From Calonectria ilicicola (Eukaryota > Ascomycota > Sordariomycetes > Hypocreales > Nectriaceae), in contig CP085832.1 of the NCBI GenBank assembly GCA_020809705.1, forward strand, positions 2,232,001 to 2,296,000: 64,000 nt of DNA. Direction: 5' to 3'. The notes beneath the pieces were generated by a model. The model was not told the origin of the DNA. It made no database searches and worked only from the letters and a program-made list of their open reading frames with translations. Both the position numbers and the translations under genes were made by a program. Shown in pieces: positions 34,431-46,052 of this stretch (its first letter is position 1; every line of letters begins with the position of its first letter).

Positions 34431-35119
34431 CTAGAGCCGGTTCATAGTACATCGGTTCAGGGCTTCCTGGAGCTCCGGCCGGGAACTTAGGGCTTCCCAG
34501 GCCTGAGTAAAGGTGAACCACTGGCGTTCGCGCTTGTGCCTCTCGGGCCAGTCTGCGTACTCGCTGGTGACGGTACCCTCAAAGAAGTGATACCTTGACC
34601 TGTCTTTTGAAGACTTTTGGGGTCGCTTCTCCTCAATGTCTCCAAGGTCATAGTTGATCTGGATGGCAATGCCGGCCTCTTCCCAAGCTTCACGCTCAGC
34701 GGCCTCTTGACACGTCTCATCCGACTCCCAGCCGCCCTTGGGCAATACCCATCCTTTTCTCCGGGTAGACTGGATCAACAGCACGTAGTTCTGATCGGTG
34801 GTGAGAGGCACGATACCGGCAACGAGACGTTCTCCCTTTGTGTTGTATCCTATATCGGAGGGACACTGTCAGTGGACCTGGATCTGCAATGCATCGATGA
34901 CACTGCGCGATGAGCAAAGGAAAGGGGGATGCGGCACCGGTAGGCGGGTCGCGGAATGAGATGGGCGCAAGGGGGCCGGGCGCAGGCCAGGGTTGCGCCC
35001 AGAGGCAGAGAGGATTGGTGAAGATGGGACCAGAGGATAGGGAACTTACGTTGCTTGCTCCTGCCAGTCCGTGACTCCATTGCACGGCCAGCGGAGTCGC
35101 CAGAGGCAGAACTCGACAT
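34431..35119 (-). CDS. Nudix hydrolase, diphosphoinositol polyphosphate phosphohydrolase type
   Basis: Two exons, 35119-35050 and 34849-34431, join in frame to 162 residues; the intron is 200 bp. The full Nudix box G-x5-E-x7-REUxEExGU is at residues 62-84 (GGWESDETCQEAAEREAWEE). It is preceded by STRRKGWVLPKGG, the RK-x-W-x-LPKGG signature of the DIPP/Aps1 subgroup. Relatives remove beta-phosphates from diphosphoinositol polyphosphates and cleave diadenosine polyphosphates and linear polyphosphate. The size and absence of targeting signals fit a small cytosolic or nuclear enzyme like yeast Ddp1. The gene is next to LSM1 on the same strand. Subgroup is inferred from the motif. Confidence 0.9.
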
Positions 35120-36759
35120 TTTAGCTGACGGTCGGTGCGGCCGGAAAGTGTCGGGGGTTCGGGGATGTCGGGATTTGGGGAAATTCGAGGATTTGAAGTT
35201 GAGGTGTCGATGTGGGAGGCTTTGCAAAGCGGAGCGGAGCGGAGCGAGTTGACCCCAAGAGTCGAGAAGAAACCTGCGACGGGCGGGCGGCGGCTCAGAG
35301 CGCCTTGCGATGCATCGTCGTCAGGATTAAATGGTGGAGGATGTAGGTGGTTTGGGGGTTGCAGAAGGGGAACAAATAGACCAGTCGCCTCGAAAAGCTA
35401 GCTGGCGATACAACGGCTTTGGAGTTGTGGGCGCGAGCGCACGCGCAAAACGTTCCCAGCTTTTTGGGTCGAGGGGAGACGGAGGAGAGAGGAACTGAGC
35501 CAGGGAGCTGGACTGGGAGCTGGGTCCGGTCGCTAGGGAGGGGCGCGACTAACAATCCGAGACTTGAGCCAGCAGCAAGAGGCGGCGGCGCAAGCGCAAT
35601 TGCTGGGTCCCGGCGTCTGGACTGTGACTGGGACTGGGACTGATCTGATGGTTGATGTGGAACCCGAGGGTTTTCGCTGGGTCAACCAGGCGTGGAGTTT
35701 TGCGTCTGAGGCAAACTCTGATGTGATGAATTGCGCTGCGCGCGGAGCTTTTCTTTTGCTGGCTTTTGCCGGATGGCGGTGGAGAGGGCTTTCGCCTCAA
35801 GCAAAGCCTCAAAACCAAACAAGTCGCGGTGGGGAGAGAGGTGAGGGAGGGAGGGGGGAGGAAACGGCAGCGGCAGAGACAGCGGTGCTTTGCTGGGTAC
35901 AGCGCAGAGCACAGAGCACAGAGCACAGAGAGGCCGGCACCACAAAAGTGACAGGCTGTTTATTGCTGCTTGGCGGGCGGCGTATTCTTTTGCGGCCGGG
36001 GGGGGACTGAGCGTGAGCCGAACGGGCCAACTGAGCTGGCAGAAGCGGCGATGGCGGCGGCGGCGGCGATACGGAGATATCGGAGAGCTGGGCAGTGAAG
36101 CTGACGAATGCAGGGAGTAGCAAGCAATAAAGCTCTGACAACGGGTTGCGGAGAGAAAATCGGGGGTATGTAAATGTAAAATGTGAATAGGGGAAGAGGT
36201 TAGGGAGCTTTTTTTGAAAGGGAGATGCTATGGCGCAAAAGGCACTTAAGTGTTTAAACTCTTTGAAGCTGGCGACGAGCGCGGTCTGAAGCTAGGTCGG
36301 CGGACAGATTTTCTTTTATTGAGTCTAGACAGGAAATAGAAATGCGCCTTGGAGCGTAACGTACACTCCCAAAGAATTGCGGCGAGTCAGGGCAAGCTTG
36401 TTCAAGAGGCAGCAACTCGGGGTGGAGGAGCAGGAGGAGGTAATGGGAGCGTCAATGGCAGCGAGCCGGAGCTGGACGAGATGCTGAAGAGAGGAGGATA
36501 CGGATATGAGTTGCCCTGCGAGCTCGAGATGGAGAGCCGTTGCATATCTCGTGCCATTCGAGCAATAGGCGGGAGGAGGAGGGCTTAAGCAGAGGCAGAG
36601 CCAGTTGGTCTTTATACTTGGACTAGGCTAGCTAGATGGAGTCCAGGGCCTGCCACCTCGTCTGGCTGGTGCCATTGTCCGTGCATGGCAAAGCTTCATC
36701 GAGTTACCGCCCACGAGGGCTGCTGGGTCAAGGCGATGGGGGATGGCGTGGGCAATGGT

Positions 36760-36802
36760 GTGGACGCGGATGTGGATGTGGATGTGGACGTAGGCGTGGA
36801 TG
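36760..36802. repeat. GTGGAT-type minisatellite
   Basis: Imperfect 6-bp units (GTGGAC, GCGGAT, GTGGAT) are repeated about seven times, next to four CATGG units. Confidence 0.75.
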
Positions 36803-37866
36803 GCATGTACCAGGCATCATGGCATGGCATGGCATGGGGGGGAGGATGGATGGGGGATGTGTGGATGTGGATGGGGTTGCGCATTGGCAGGAAAGCCTGG
36901 CGAAGGGTAAAAAAAAAAAATTATTAAAAAAATATAGACGGAGAGGAAAAAAAAACCACAGGTACCTACGTCGTGCAGCGCTGGAAGATTTCTCAAAACG
37001 ATGCACGCCCCTCTCACACACACTCGACACACCCTGGCGCATCTGGTCTTATTAAGCTCGGAAGCCAACCTGGTAGGGAAGTGGATGGCATGGTTGGAGG
37101 GCCTTGTGCGGTAGAGCAGGAAGAGGGTGTGTGTGGTGTGTGCAAGCCCCCGTTCAGGTCCCCAAGTCGGAGACGACGGAGAGCAATACAAGCAGCCAGG
37201 AAACAAAGATGATCCCAGATCGGCCCAACCCCCTGCCTGGTTGATTCTCTCGTGTCCTTCCTTGGTTGCTCTCTTTCCTGCTCGTCGATTCCATACACCT
37301 TCCCGCCCGTCCCGCCGGTGAAGCTCAGGTCACCCGTTTCCCGCGGCCCCTCTCGTGCTCGCGGTGCTCCAAACGGGGACGTCCAAGTCCAAGAGCGCAT
37401 GTTGCGTGGTGCCACTAACAAATGAAGCTCCCAGCATGTGCTCTGCGCGAACGTGGGATGTGGCATCTGTGGGATCCATGGGATGTGCAGCGTTGCGTTG
37501 ATGTAGAAGGTGATTGAGCTTCCATACAGTTACATGGCACGGCCGGGTGGGGCAGGCAAGAGGGCCGAATGAAAATACATCGGAAAGCAGACGGGCTAGC
37601 AGGCGGGTTGGCAGACGAGCTAGCAGAAGCAGGAGAGGAGCCGAAAGGATAGGGCCTGCAGCGTCTTTGCAGCCTGCACTGCTGCACAACAGCGCAGCAG
37701 ATGGCTGTCATTTGCTCTGGGATGGTGGGCGCATCGAGCAAGCAGCCTCGATGCTTTTGGCTGTTGAGGTCCAGGCCGGACCAACCAAACAAGGTTGAAA
37801 GCAGGAGAGATCAAGGAGGGAAGGGATGATGCCAGAGGAAACAGCCCCCAAAAAACATTGACAAGG

Positions 37867-37890
37867 CAATCAATCAATCAATCAATCAAT
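37867..37890. repeat. (CAAT)6 microsatellite
   Basis: Six perfect CAAT units. They do not show the wider context of a CCAAT box. Confidence 0.9.
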
Positions 37891-40253
37891 GGCTCCCTAT
37901 GCAACCACAGGGTACCTGCAAACAGGACCGACAGGGGCAGGTCAGGGCAGCAAACACCGGCAGCTCAACACGCTCCTTTGGGAGTCACAGAGAGTCAAGG
38001 GCCCTCTTTTGTTCCAACCACGTCTCGAGTCGGTATATCAGCACGCGGGCGACCCTCTGTCCGCAGCGTGGGGTCTGGCTTTGGTTTTGGTTTGGGGCCC
38101 GTCGCTGCATCGGCGGGCTGGCGTTTCACTGCAGTTAACCTCTTTTTTTATTCTTCGCCTGCAAATTGGCCATCTCATTCACATGTTGCTAATGATAGGT
38201 TCATCGGCGTCGACGGCCTTATGCGTCATGAGCATGGGGCTGGCCTGTTACTCTCTTGCGCCGCCACGCTGCCGCGCTCGCGTGCAGCTGCTGGAGTGCC
38301 TTAGTCCCGTCCGGACTGCCTTTCTGTATTATTAGCACGTAGCACCCCTAGTGCGACGAGCGCCCACTCAGCAAACAAAGTGCGCTGACGGGGAGTTTGA
38401 GGGGTGAAGAAACAAGCCACCTACTCAACCGTTGCAGGACTGGGTGCGCTTCCTTGGCCTCCGTCACCCAAAGGGTCCAATTGGATTGGACGTAATTGAT
38501 TCAGAGCACTCGGGCAGAGATGGCACCTTCTGCAAGATCTGACCGATGTCACTACGCTGACTTACCGGATAAGCCTGCACAAAGGTGAGCGTCATGCCAT
38601 GTCATGTTTCCACGCGCACGAAGCAGCAGTCTCGTTGGTTTCGGATTCGATGTACTCGTTCGTATCCTAACCAGCCACAAGGAGAAGGGAAAAAAAAGGT
38701 TGATGATGATGATGCCGGCCATGTTCCGACTCGCGGCCTTTTGCCAGCTCCTCTATTTGCTCGTCGTGATGATCAACGTGCACCCAGTCTCCATACTGGC
38801 CCCTCGTGCCGGACCTGTTGTAGCGCCGGTCGTCCCTTGCTAGTTCCACAACCCAAAATGCTCTGGCCAAGAGTTATCCGGCGATACGTCCCGAGGGCAG
38901 GCTAGAAAACTACTAAACGAAGAGGAAAAGCGCTCATTAGTCGGACAAAGAGTGGTTTGTCATGTCTCTTGTTCACTCTCGCCATGCTTCTCCTTGTCCC
39001 TTCTTTTGCCTTTATCGGATCGACACCGATATGGAGCCCTACATAGCGGATCCAATGCAATCGCATTCTCTCTCAACACTGAGCTAAACAAGCTCTCAAC
39101 GCATGGCAACCAGCCATGACAGGACAGGACAGGGCCGGACAGGACAATCAATGGCTGGGTGGTGCTGAACTCTTCTGGACTGGTCGGGTCAGGTAGCACA
39201 GGACGGAGCTGCACCATGCAAGGAAGGCAAAGCCATGTCCATTTGCGGCACAGGCATTGGCCGCCGTTGAGCAAAGGCGATCGTGTTTGTGTGTGTCCCC
39301 CCAATCCCAATCCCAATCTCCCTTCCAATCCTGGTCTGCTGCTGTCGGTGACCTTGCCTAGCTGGAACTGGGGGGGTAAGAAAAAGCCAAGGACAAGACA
39401 GGTACCATACATAGATGCGGGTCTGTGAGGTGCTGGGAGTGACCCCCTCTTCAAGCCCAGGCAGGACCGTCTCAGCTACAAAGAAGCATAACATATCTTG
39501 GACATGGTTGATAGCTCATCGATGCCATGGTCTTTCCGAAACATGGACCAACCGGTACCGACGGGATTTTCCTCAGATCTACAGAGCAGAGGATCCATCG
39601 GTGGCAGCATGCCAACATGATGTATACTGCAGCAGATGCAGGAGCGCGTGGCCAGTCCCAGAGCCAGCACCAGGACTGTCATGCCCCTCCCTCGGGACTA
39701 CTACTCACGAGCAGAGGCGAGACCCGAGACGAAGGGCTTTTTTTGAGCCAGGGCCAGGTCAAACTAAGCTTGGGTCCCGAGCAGAGGCCAGCGGCCCCCC
39801 CTGTGATTCCAGCAGAACTTCGGGAACCTCAGCGCTTGGGTCTATGAGGGATCCGCCGGACTGGACCCTTGGGACCACAGGCACCCCCTCCCCTCCACTC
39901 TATCGAAGAGGGGCGGAGACAGAGCAGAGACACGCGGACAGGAGCAGGGTGTGTCTTTGCTGGACAAAGCTTGGTACGTTGGCGTATTTGTCAGTGATGG
40001 GACAAGGACAAGTCATGGCCAGGTCCGGCGGCCTGGATTTTTCTAGAATGTAGTGGCACTGCTGAAGAATAGGACGAGAGCAAGTTATTGGACCCAGCAG
40101 CGGCGGATAGAAACGAGTCAATGGGAACAGGCGGCGGTTGGGGCCCGTGACTCGCCTCGCCGCCGGGCTCTGTAACTACACTGCCCAAGTAGGTAGCTAT
40201 CGTCACCATACCACCCCACAACTTACAGCTGGCGGGCGACAAGACAGCAAGCA

Positions 40254-40281
40254 GATGGATGGATGGATGGATGGATGGATG
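40254..40281. repeat. (GATG)7 microsatellite
   Basis: Seven perfect GATG units. The same unit occurs at 8142-8158, upstream of CRO1. Confidence 0.9.
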
Positions 40282-40675
40282 CTTGACGGGCGCGTGCCCG
40301 CCTGCCTGGCTTGCCTTGTACTTGCCCTTTTTGCGTACCCTTTGCGTCCTGTTTGTGTGTCCCCTCTGTGTCCCCCTTTGCGTCGTCCCCCCCTCCCTAT
40401 CCAGTTGGGCCGTTGGGCTAACACGACGCTCTCCATTGAGGCGCACGCAACTCACTCAACCACTCGCTGTCCGTCGTCTTGGCTCTACACTTTCATGCTG
40501 CAGCATCCGCACCAAGCAAGGCCTTGAAACCACGGCCAATCTTTATTGTTTTCCTTGTGTCATATCGTCGTCTGCTTGCTTGTTTCTGTTGCATACAGAC
40601 AGGGCGCATACATACGAGACACTGCTAGCTGCTCCGGACGCAATCCGTCTCGTTCGGATCTGTTTCCGTCGTCTT

Positions 40676-40741
40676 GTCTCTTTTCTTTTCTTTTCTTTTT
40701 TTTCTTTGCTCTATTTTCTCTGTCTTTTTTTTTTTTTTTTT
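40676..40741 (+). repeat. Pyrimidine tract
   Basis: A 66-bp run almost wholly of T and C, ending in 18 T. Such tracts are common near fungal core promoters and transcription starts, here about 750 bp before the ATE1 start codon. Confidence 0.65.
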
Positions 40742-41490
40742 GGTTCTTTTCTCTTTTACCCCTCCTTCTCATCATCCTCCTCCTCCTCTCGAGCACGCAC
40801 GCACGCACACCCCCAAAGGATTAATTACCGACGGCTTCGCAGTCTCCGGTACAGGACAGCCAGCAATTAGTGCGCTACTCGGTAACCCTACCAAAGCCTC
40901 ACGATTCCCGCAGTCCGGCAACTCGACCCCTGTTCGCAGCTTGCCTGTCGTCTGTCAACCAAGATCCAAAAGCTCCGCCCTACGCACTACACTACTTTGC
41001 GCACCACGCACGTTCAACGCACTGCAACAGAAAATCTGCGAGGCGTCAAGGTCTCAAACGCAGTCACCCGGGCTGCTCCTCCGCTACTCCGTGTGTCACC
41101 GTCGCCTTCACCGTCACCAGCCCCAAAAGCCATCCCACGTCCCGGCCTCACTCAGCCCTGATCCCAGAGCTGCTGCTGCTGCTGCTCGAGGTGCTGGAAA
41201 GCTGGCACGCGATCCTCGTCGCTAATCGTCCACCCCTCGCACCCCTCCTCTCTCCACCTCCTAGACACGGCCGCCCCTCCATCTCTCACCCCCGGCTCGC
41301 AGTCCAGCTCCTCACGCACCAAATTGCCTGTCCTGGGTAGCCTCACCTCACTACTTGAGCGCACAAGCCTTGGCCGCCGCCTCCGCCATCCGCTGCTGCT
41401 CTCCAAGCTCGTCAAGTCCTCACCAGAACCGCACAGGACCGGCCTAGCCTGCAACTACGCGGCTCCAGTCGTGCTACTTGCTGGCCCACG

Positions 41491-44021
41491 ATGGAACCAG
41501 GTGGCATGCGGATCCCTGAAGATGCGTCGCCGCAGGCCGAGTATATCTCGCCAATTGGTGAGTGCTTATTCTCCAGCTCCTCTCCAACCATTTGCACCCG
41601 TGCTGCCATGCCCACCTTTCGTTGGCTGCCCGGCGCCATGCGGTCCAAGTCTGCCGCCGCCGCCGTCCCCGTTGCGCCCCGTTGTTTCTGATGCCCCGTC
41701 CCGGACACCCCAAATCACTCTCTCGTCGCCTTCCTCCACCATCTCGGCCTCGGCCCTCATCCATCGCATCCCACGTTCCCCGTCTTCCCCGGCGCCAAAC
41801 ATCAAGCACAATTCCAATCCCAGCGCCCCTCCATCCACCACATCCACTCCAAACCCTTGCCCGGGCTAGGCACTCGCTGGCACATGTCCATACACCATCA
41901 TCTCATCGTCATCCGCATTTCCTCTTCTATCCCGCCTTGCGTTTCCCTCTTGCACGTGTGACGATCCAATGCCTGGACGCCACCATGATTTGATTGCCTC
42001 CCACCAGACCAGAATCAATTACACGTCCCCCATTCCCACCCGGCTCTGCATGCTTTCGGCCTTGTCTTAGTTGCCTGCCACCAACGCCGCACATCGTCGC
42101 ATCACTCGACCCAGCCTAGGCCTAGGTCTGGATGCTTTTGGCCCTTGTTGCTAGTTCCGCCTCATGTCTCCTGCAGACCGGGTCATCGCATGAACCCTCA
42201 TGCGCTCGAGTTCTCGAAATGGCCTACACCTTGTGACGGGGCTGAGTCAACACCGCTCTGCTCATGTGTGTGGTGATGCCTTCAGGCCTGTCCAGTTAAA
42301 CCATTCCAATGATGCCAATTGTGACCTCGTGGGCTCGTTGTGCTTCCCTCATACGTCCATTGACGCATTCACGATCCTTCTTATCCTTACACATCAAACC
42401 CCCACACGCCGACCCCCTTGACCCTTCACCTGGGGCTCCACGATGTAGTTTCCCATCCCCCACACTTACATTAACACATTCTTTCTTCGGTCCCTGCTGA
42501 CTAGCAACCAGGATATTCCAACTCCTCTCGATGCGGCTACTGTGGAACCAGCGGCAAGAGTCAGTCCAAACGTGAATTTCCCTTGCCCCCTACCCTTGAA
42601 TCTCTTGACACCACTCAATACATCAGATGCTTTGCCAGCCTGGCTCTCGTATCATGCTTGCTTCGGCTGGCATGTCAGAGTCATGCTGTCACTTTCTGTT
42701 TTTTTGTTTTGTTTTATATTCACACGCCACAATTAAGCAAATGTGCCAAGGCTGACTGATTGATGGGACGGCAGGCTTCTCATACTATGCTAAAGCTACG
42801 TCCATAAGCCCAGGCTTCTATCAGACTCTCCTTGACAGATGCTGGAGACGATCCGGGACGCTCATGTACCGCCCGGACCAGCGACGCTCCTGCTGCCCAC
42901 ATTACACCATTCGTCTAGACGCAACCAAGTTCAAGCCATCAAGGGCTCAGCGGCAGACGGTCAACCGCTTTAACAGATACGTCATTGGTGACTCGTACGC
43001 CAAGGAGTCTGCTCGCCTCCACCCAAAGTCGCGTGACCAAGCAAAGAAGCGAGACAATCAGTTCGACCTAATTGAGCGGATCCATGAGGCTGAATACACC
43101 CAACTACAAACGCCCCCTGAACCGGCCCACAAGCTCGAGGTCACACTTGAGCACGACAACTATACTGAGGAAAAATTCGCAGTTTATGAAAACTATCAGA
43201 AAATAGTGCATAATGAAGATCCAGACGATATTTCTAGGACAGGTTTTAAGCGCTTTCTCTGCGCGTCCCCCTTGAGACGCGAGACAATGCTTGGGCCAGA
43301 TGGTCGTACGCGCCGTCTGGGTTCTTATCATCAATGCTATCGCCTGAATGGTAAACTCGTTGCGATTGGTGTCCTGGACTTGTTGCCCGACTGTGTCAGT
43401 TCCGTCTACTTCCTGTACGACGAAAGTGTCCACCAGCACGCTCCTGGCAAACTTGGCGCACTCTACGAGATTGCCCTTGCCGTTGAAGAAGGGTACGGGT
43501 GGTGGTATCCTGGCTTCTACATTCACAGCTGTCCCAAGATGAAATACAAAATGGACTATGCGCCCCAGCAAGTTCTCGATCCCGTAGCCTTGAGCTGGGA
43601 TCCGTTGGATCAAGAGGTTATAGATCTCCTTGACAAGAAGCCCTTTGTCAGTCTGGCTGAGGAGAGGCGTGCGGCTGCAACACCCACACCTGAAGACTCC
43701 AGTGCCGGTGTGGAGCTTGACAATGCGCATGACGATCAAAGCTCAAACTCGAGCAATTCTGATGACGACAGTGCATTCCTTTTCAACTACAACATGCCCG
43801 GAATTCCACCTTTGTCCGACGTGATGACGTTGGATATGGATCACATCTCGCTGAGGATTACTCCAAGTGGTCCCCTCTATAAGACATCTGATCTGGTGAG
43901 TTGGGATGAGCGAGGCGTTAGGGAGTGGCCTAGTCTGAGATCAGGCGTTGCCGAGCTGATCGCAGCCATTGGATCTGATCTGATGGATGAGATTTGTTTG
44001 GACTTTGCTCCGAGTCCGTAG
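41491..44021 (+). CDS. ATE1: Arginyl-tRNA--protein transferase
   Basis: Three exons, 41491-41557, 42512-42571 and 42775-44021, join in frame to 457 residues. ATE1 transfers Arg from Arg-tRNA to N-terminal Asp, Glu or oxidised Cys, marking proteins for the Arg/N-degron pathway. The four conserved regulatory cysteines are C30 and C33 in SRCGYCGTSG, and C82-C83 in RRSCCPHYTIR. The N-terminal helix YQTLLDRCWRRSGTLMYRP and the C-terminal GNAT-like block with SSVYFLYDE and YGWWYPGFYIHSCPKMKYK are typical. Without exons 1 and 2 the CGYC pair would be lost, so the long intron 1 (954 bp, GTGAGT to AACCAG) must be removed for a normal enzyme. Intron 2 is 203 bp. The tail after YAPQQVLDP is longer and more acidic than in yeast. 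Confidence 0.93.
41558..42511 (+). other. Unusually long first intron of ATE1
   Basis: The intron is 954 bp, against about 50-200 bp for most introns in this window. It has a consensus GTGAGT donor, CTGACTAGC near the end (branch site) and ACCAG acceptor. It is C/T-rich, without strong coding signal. Confidence 0.75.
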
Positions 44022-44660
44022 GTTTGAGGATTTGGCCAGGATTTGGTTTCCTATGATTTCATGACTGCACATACTTGATAGTTGGATTTCCTATAAAACT
44101 TAGAAAACGAGAGGATTTACACAAGCGAGAAATTAGGAGTAGATTTATGACGGGATTGACGTTTTGATATTCTCTACTCTAGATAGCATGGGAGCTTTGC
44201 AAGTGGGCAGCTCACAAACGCGTTACCCTGGAGAAATAGAGGAAGCCCAAACTGGATGATAATTCTGAAATATTCGGGGCATTTATTTTTGTAGCTTGAT
44301 TTTTTTTTCTCGCGAAAGATAGTTAATGGCAACTACTTTTCTCTCTTTTCTTTTTGGTTGGGTTGGTTTGGGTGGGAGTTGAAGCTAGACTAGTTAGTAA
44401 CAGGGCGTACGTTCCTATGTAGAGTAAGCTCCCCACACCCCACCACTGGACATTTTCCGTATCTTATCGTTCACCTAGGTGAGAGAGTCCGCCAAACTGG
44501 GGCTTCTCAAAAACCTTTCAGCCTTGTGTCGCAACCCAGCAAGCAACGACGTCACAGCCGCTGTTCCCAAAACCCGACCGAGCAGACGATCGAGACAGGG
44601 CGGGACGATAGCCAAAAAAGGATAGTCCTCGACTTTGGCCAATGGGCGCGCGATAAAAAC
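44022..44660. other. ATE1 3' flank and RRP42 promoter
   Basis: 639 bp between two genes on the same strand. The first half is AT-rich (3' UTR). The last 150 bp are GC-rich. No gene is seen. Confidence 0.6.
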
Positions 44661-45828
44661 ATGGCGTCGCAGCAGATTCTCTTTTCACCGGCCGAGCTCG
44701 CCTACCTGCACCAGTCGCTCGGCCTCAAGCCGCCCATCCGACCTGACGGGCGCACGCCGACGCAGTTCCGCCCGCTGACGGCCGAGACGGGCATCCTGCC
44801 GGGCACAAACGGCAGCGCGCGCGTGCACTTCTCGGACGGCACCGAGGCCATTGTGGGCGTCAAGGCGGAGATTGAGAAGACGGTCGAGGGCCCCGCGGCC
44901 GAGGAGCAGGACCGGTTACGGCACGCCGCCGCCGCCGCTGCCGACGACGACACCGAGGGGAAGCGCACCCGGGGCGAGTGGCTGGAGCTGGCTGTCGAGA
45001 TCCCCGGCCAGCGCGACGATGAGGCTTCTACCGTCTTCCTGTCGGAAATGCTGAGGGAGGCGCTGCTCGCCGACAAGGAGTTTGCCAAGAAGCTGTTTAT
45101 CAACCGACGATTTCACTGGAGGTTATATCTCGACGTACGTCGCAATCCTATTTGGAAAAAAAAAGAAGAAAAAGGGATTATGTTGGCTAACTTGGTTTTT
45201 TCGCATATAGGTCCTTCTCATCTCCCCCCCGCTGTCATACCCGCTCCCTCTTCTTTCTCTCACCACACACCTCGCCCTCCTGGCAACCCGCCTGCCGCGC
45301 CTCAAGTCCGAAGGCGACGAGGACCCAATGTTTGACGACGACTGGGAAGCATCGACCTTCTTGTTCCCGCGGGAGGGCGCCGCCGCCGAGGGATCCCGCC
45401 CGCCGGTGACGCTGCTCGTCGTGACGGTGGGCGACAATGTCATCTTCGACCCCGCAAAGGAGGAACTGGCCGTTGCTGAGACAGCGCTGGCGGTATCTGT
45501 CGCCGAAGTGCGCAAGGCGCGCGAGGCCGGCGACATGGAGGTGGACTCCAAGGGGCGAGAGCTGCGGCTGCTGTCCATCAGGACCATCGATCCGCCTTCA
45601 AGACTGACACCGCCTGGCGTGCCTCATACCGGCAACGCGAGCACGGCAGGTAACACTGGGTCTACGAAGCAACACAGGGGAGAGGTACACGAGACCGAGG
45701 GCGTGTGGAAGGCTCCACTAGGAGGTACCAAGTTTGGAGTGTTGGATGGCATAATCCAGACTGTATTGGAAAAGGGAGGCGTTGCGGAAGAGGTTCTGGA
45801 TGGACTGGAAGGGGTGGAACTGTCATGA
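44661..45828 (+). CDS. RRP42: Exosome core ring subunit Rrp42
   Basis: Two exons, 44661-45134 and 45211-45828, join in phase 0 to 363 residues; the intron is 76 bp (GTACGT, ATATAG). It is an RNase PH-fold protein, inactive in eukaryotes, in the six-subunit ring of the nuclear and cytoplasmic RNA exosome. The N-terminus RPDGRTPTQFRPLTAETGIL is the RNase PH opening, followed by GSARVHFSDGTEAIVGVKAE. The second half has VLLISPPLSYPLPLLSL and DPAKEELAVAETALAV. The start was set at the ATG before ASQQILFSPAE; the frame is open upstream but without an ATG in good context. There is an acidic insert around residues 95-110 (AAAADDDTEGKRT). Rrp42 rather than Rrp45 or Rrp43 was chosen from the LSPAELAYLHQSL-type start. 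Confidence 0.88.
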
Positions 45829-46052
45829 ATCAAAAAAACAATTTTTTTTTGTACACACACGAAAGCCTTTTATTGCAACGCAAGGATTTAGAGGAGTATT
45901 ACAGGTGTTCAAAACAGGATCATTACCTAGTCTTACAACTGGCCACCAAAAAAGGGGGGCACAGAATGCGCCGTAGCTATGGGCTATTGATACATATAAT
46001 GCGACTGGCAGCTTTTTTTTGGGCGTGAAAACAAAATATCAGACATGAAGGT

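Larger units (their letters stand above)
35120..41490. other. 6.4-kb gene-free region between the Nudix and ATE1 genes
   Basis: A long region with no supported gene; both flanking genes point away from it, so it contains two promoters. It has many simple repeats: AGAGCAC-type (about 35898-35930), GTGGAT-type (36760-36802), CATGG-type (36817-36836), CAAT (37867-37890), GATG (40254-40281) and a T/C tract (40676-40741). From about 40420 it becomes C/T-rich on the plus strand, like a very long ATE1 leader. Overlapping open frames are Ser/Pro/Arg-rich and carry no domain. Confidence 0.5.

Noticed and set aside
35564..36010. Open frame of 148 codons in the 6.4-kb gene-free region
   Set aside because: Starts within repeat-rich DNA, low-complexity residues, opposite-strand frames of equal length; GC bias explains the lack of stops.
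37867..37890. Possible cluster of CCAAT boxes
   Set aside because: It is a plain CAAT microsatellite; the units lack the leading C of CCAAT.
40259..40870. Open frame of 203 codons running through a GATG repeat and a pyrimidine tract
   Set aside because: The codons come from microsatellite and T/C-tract translation; no protein-like pattern.
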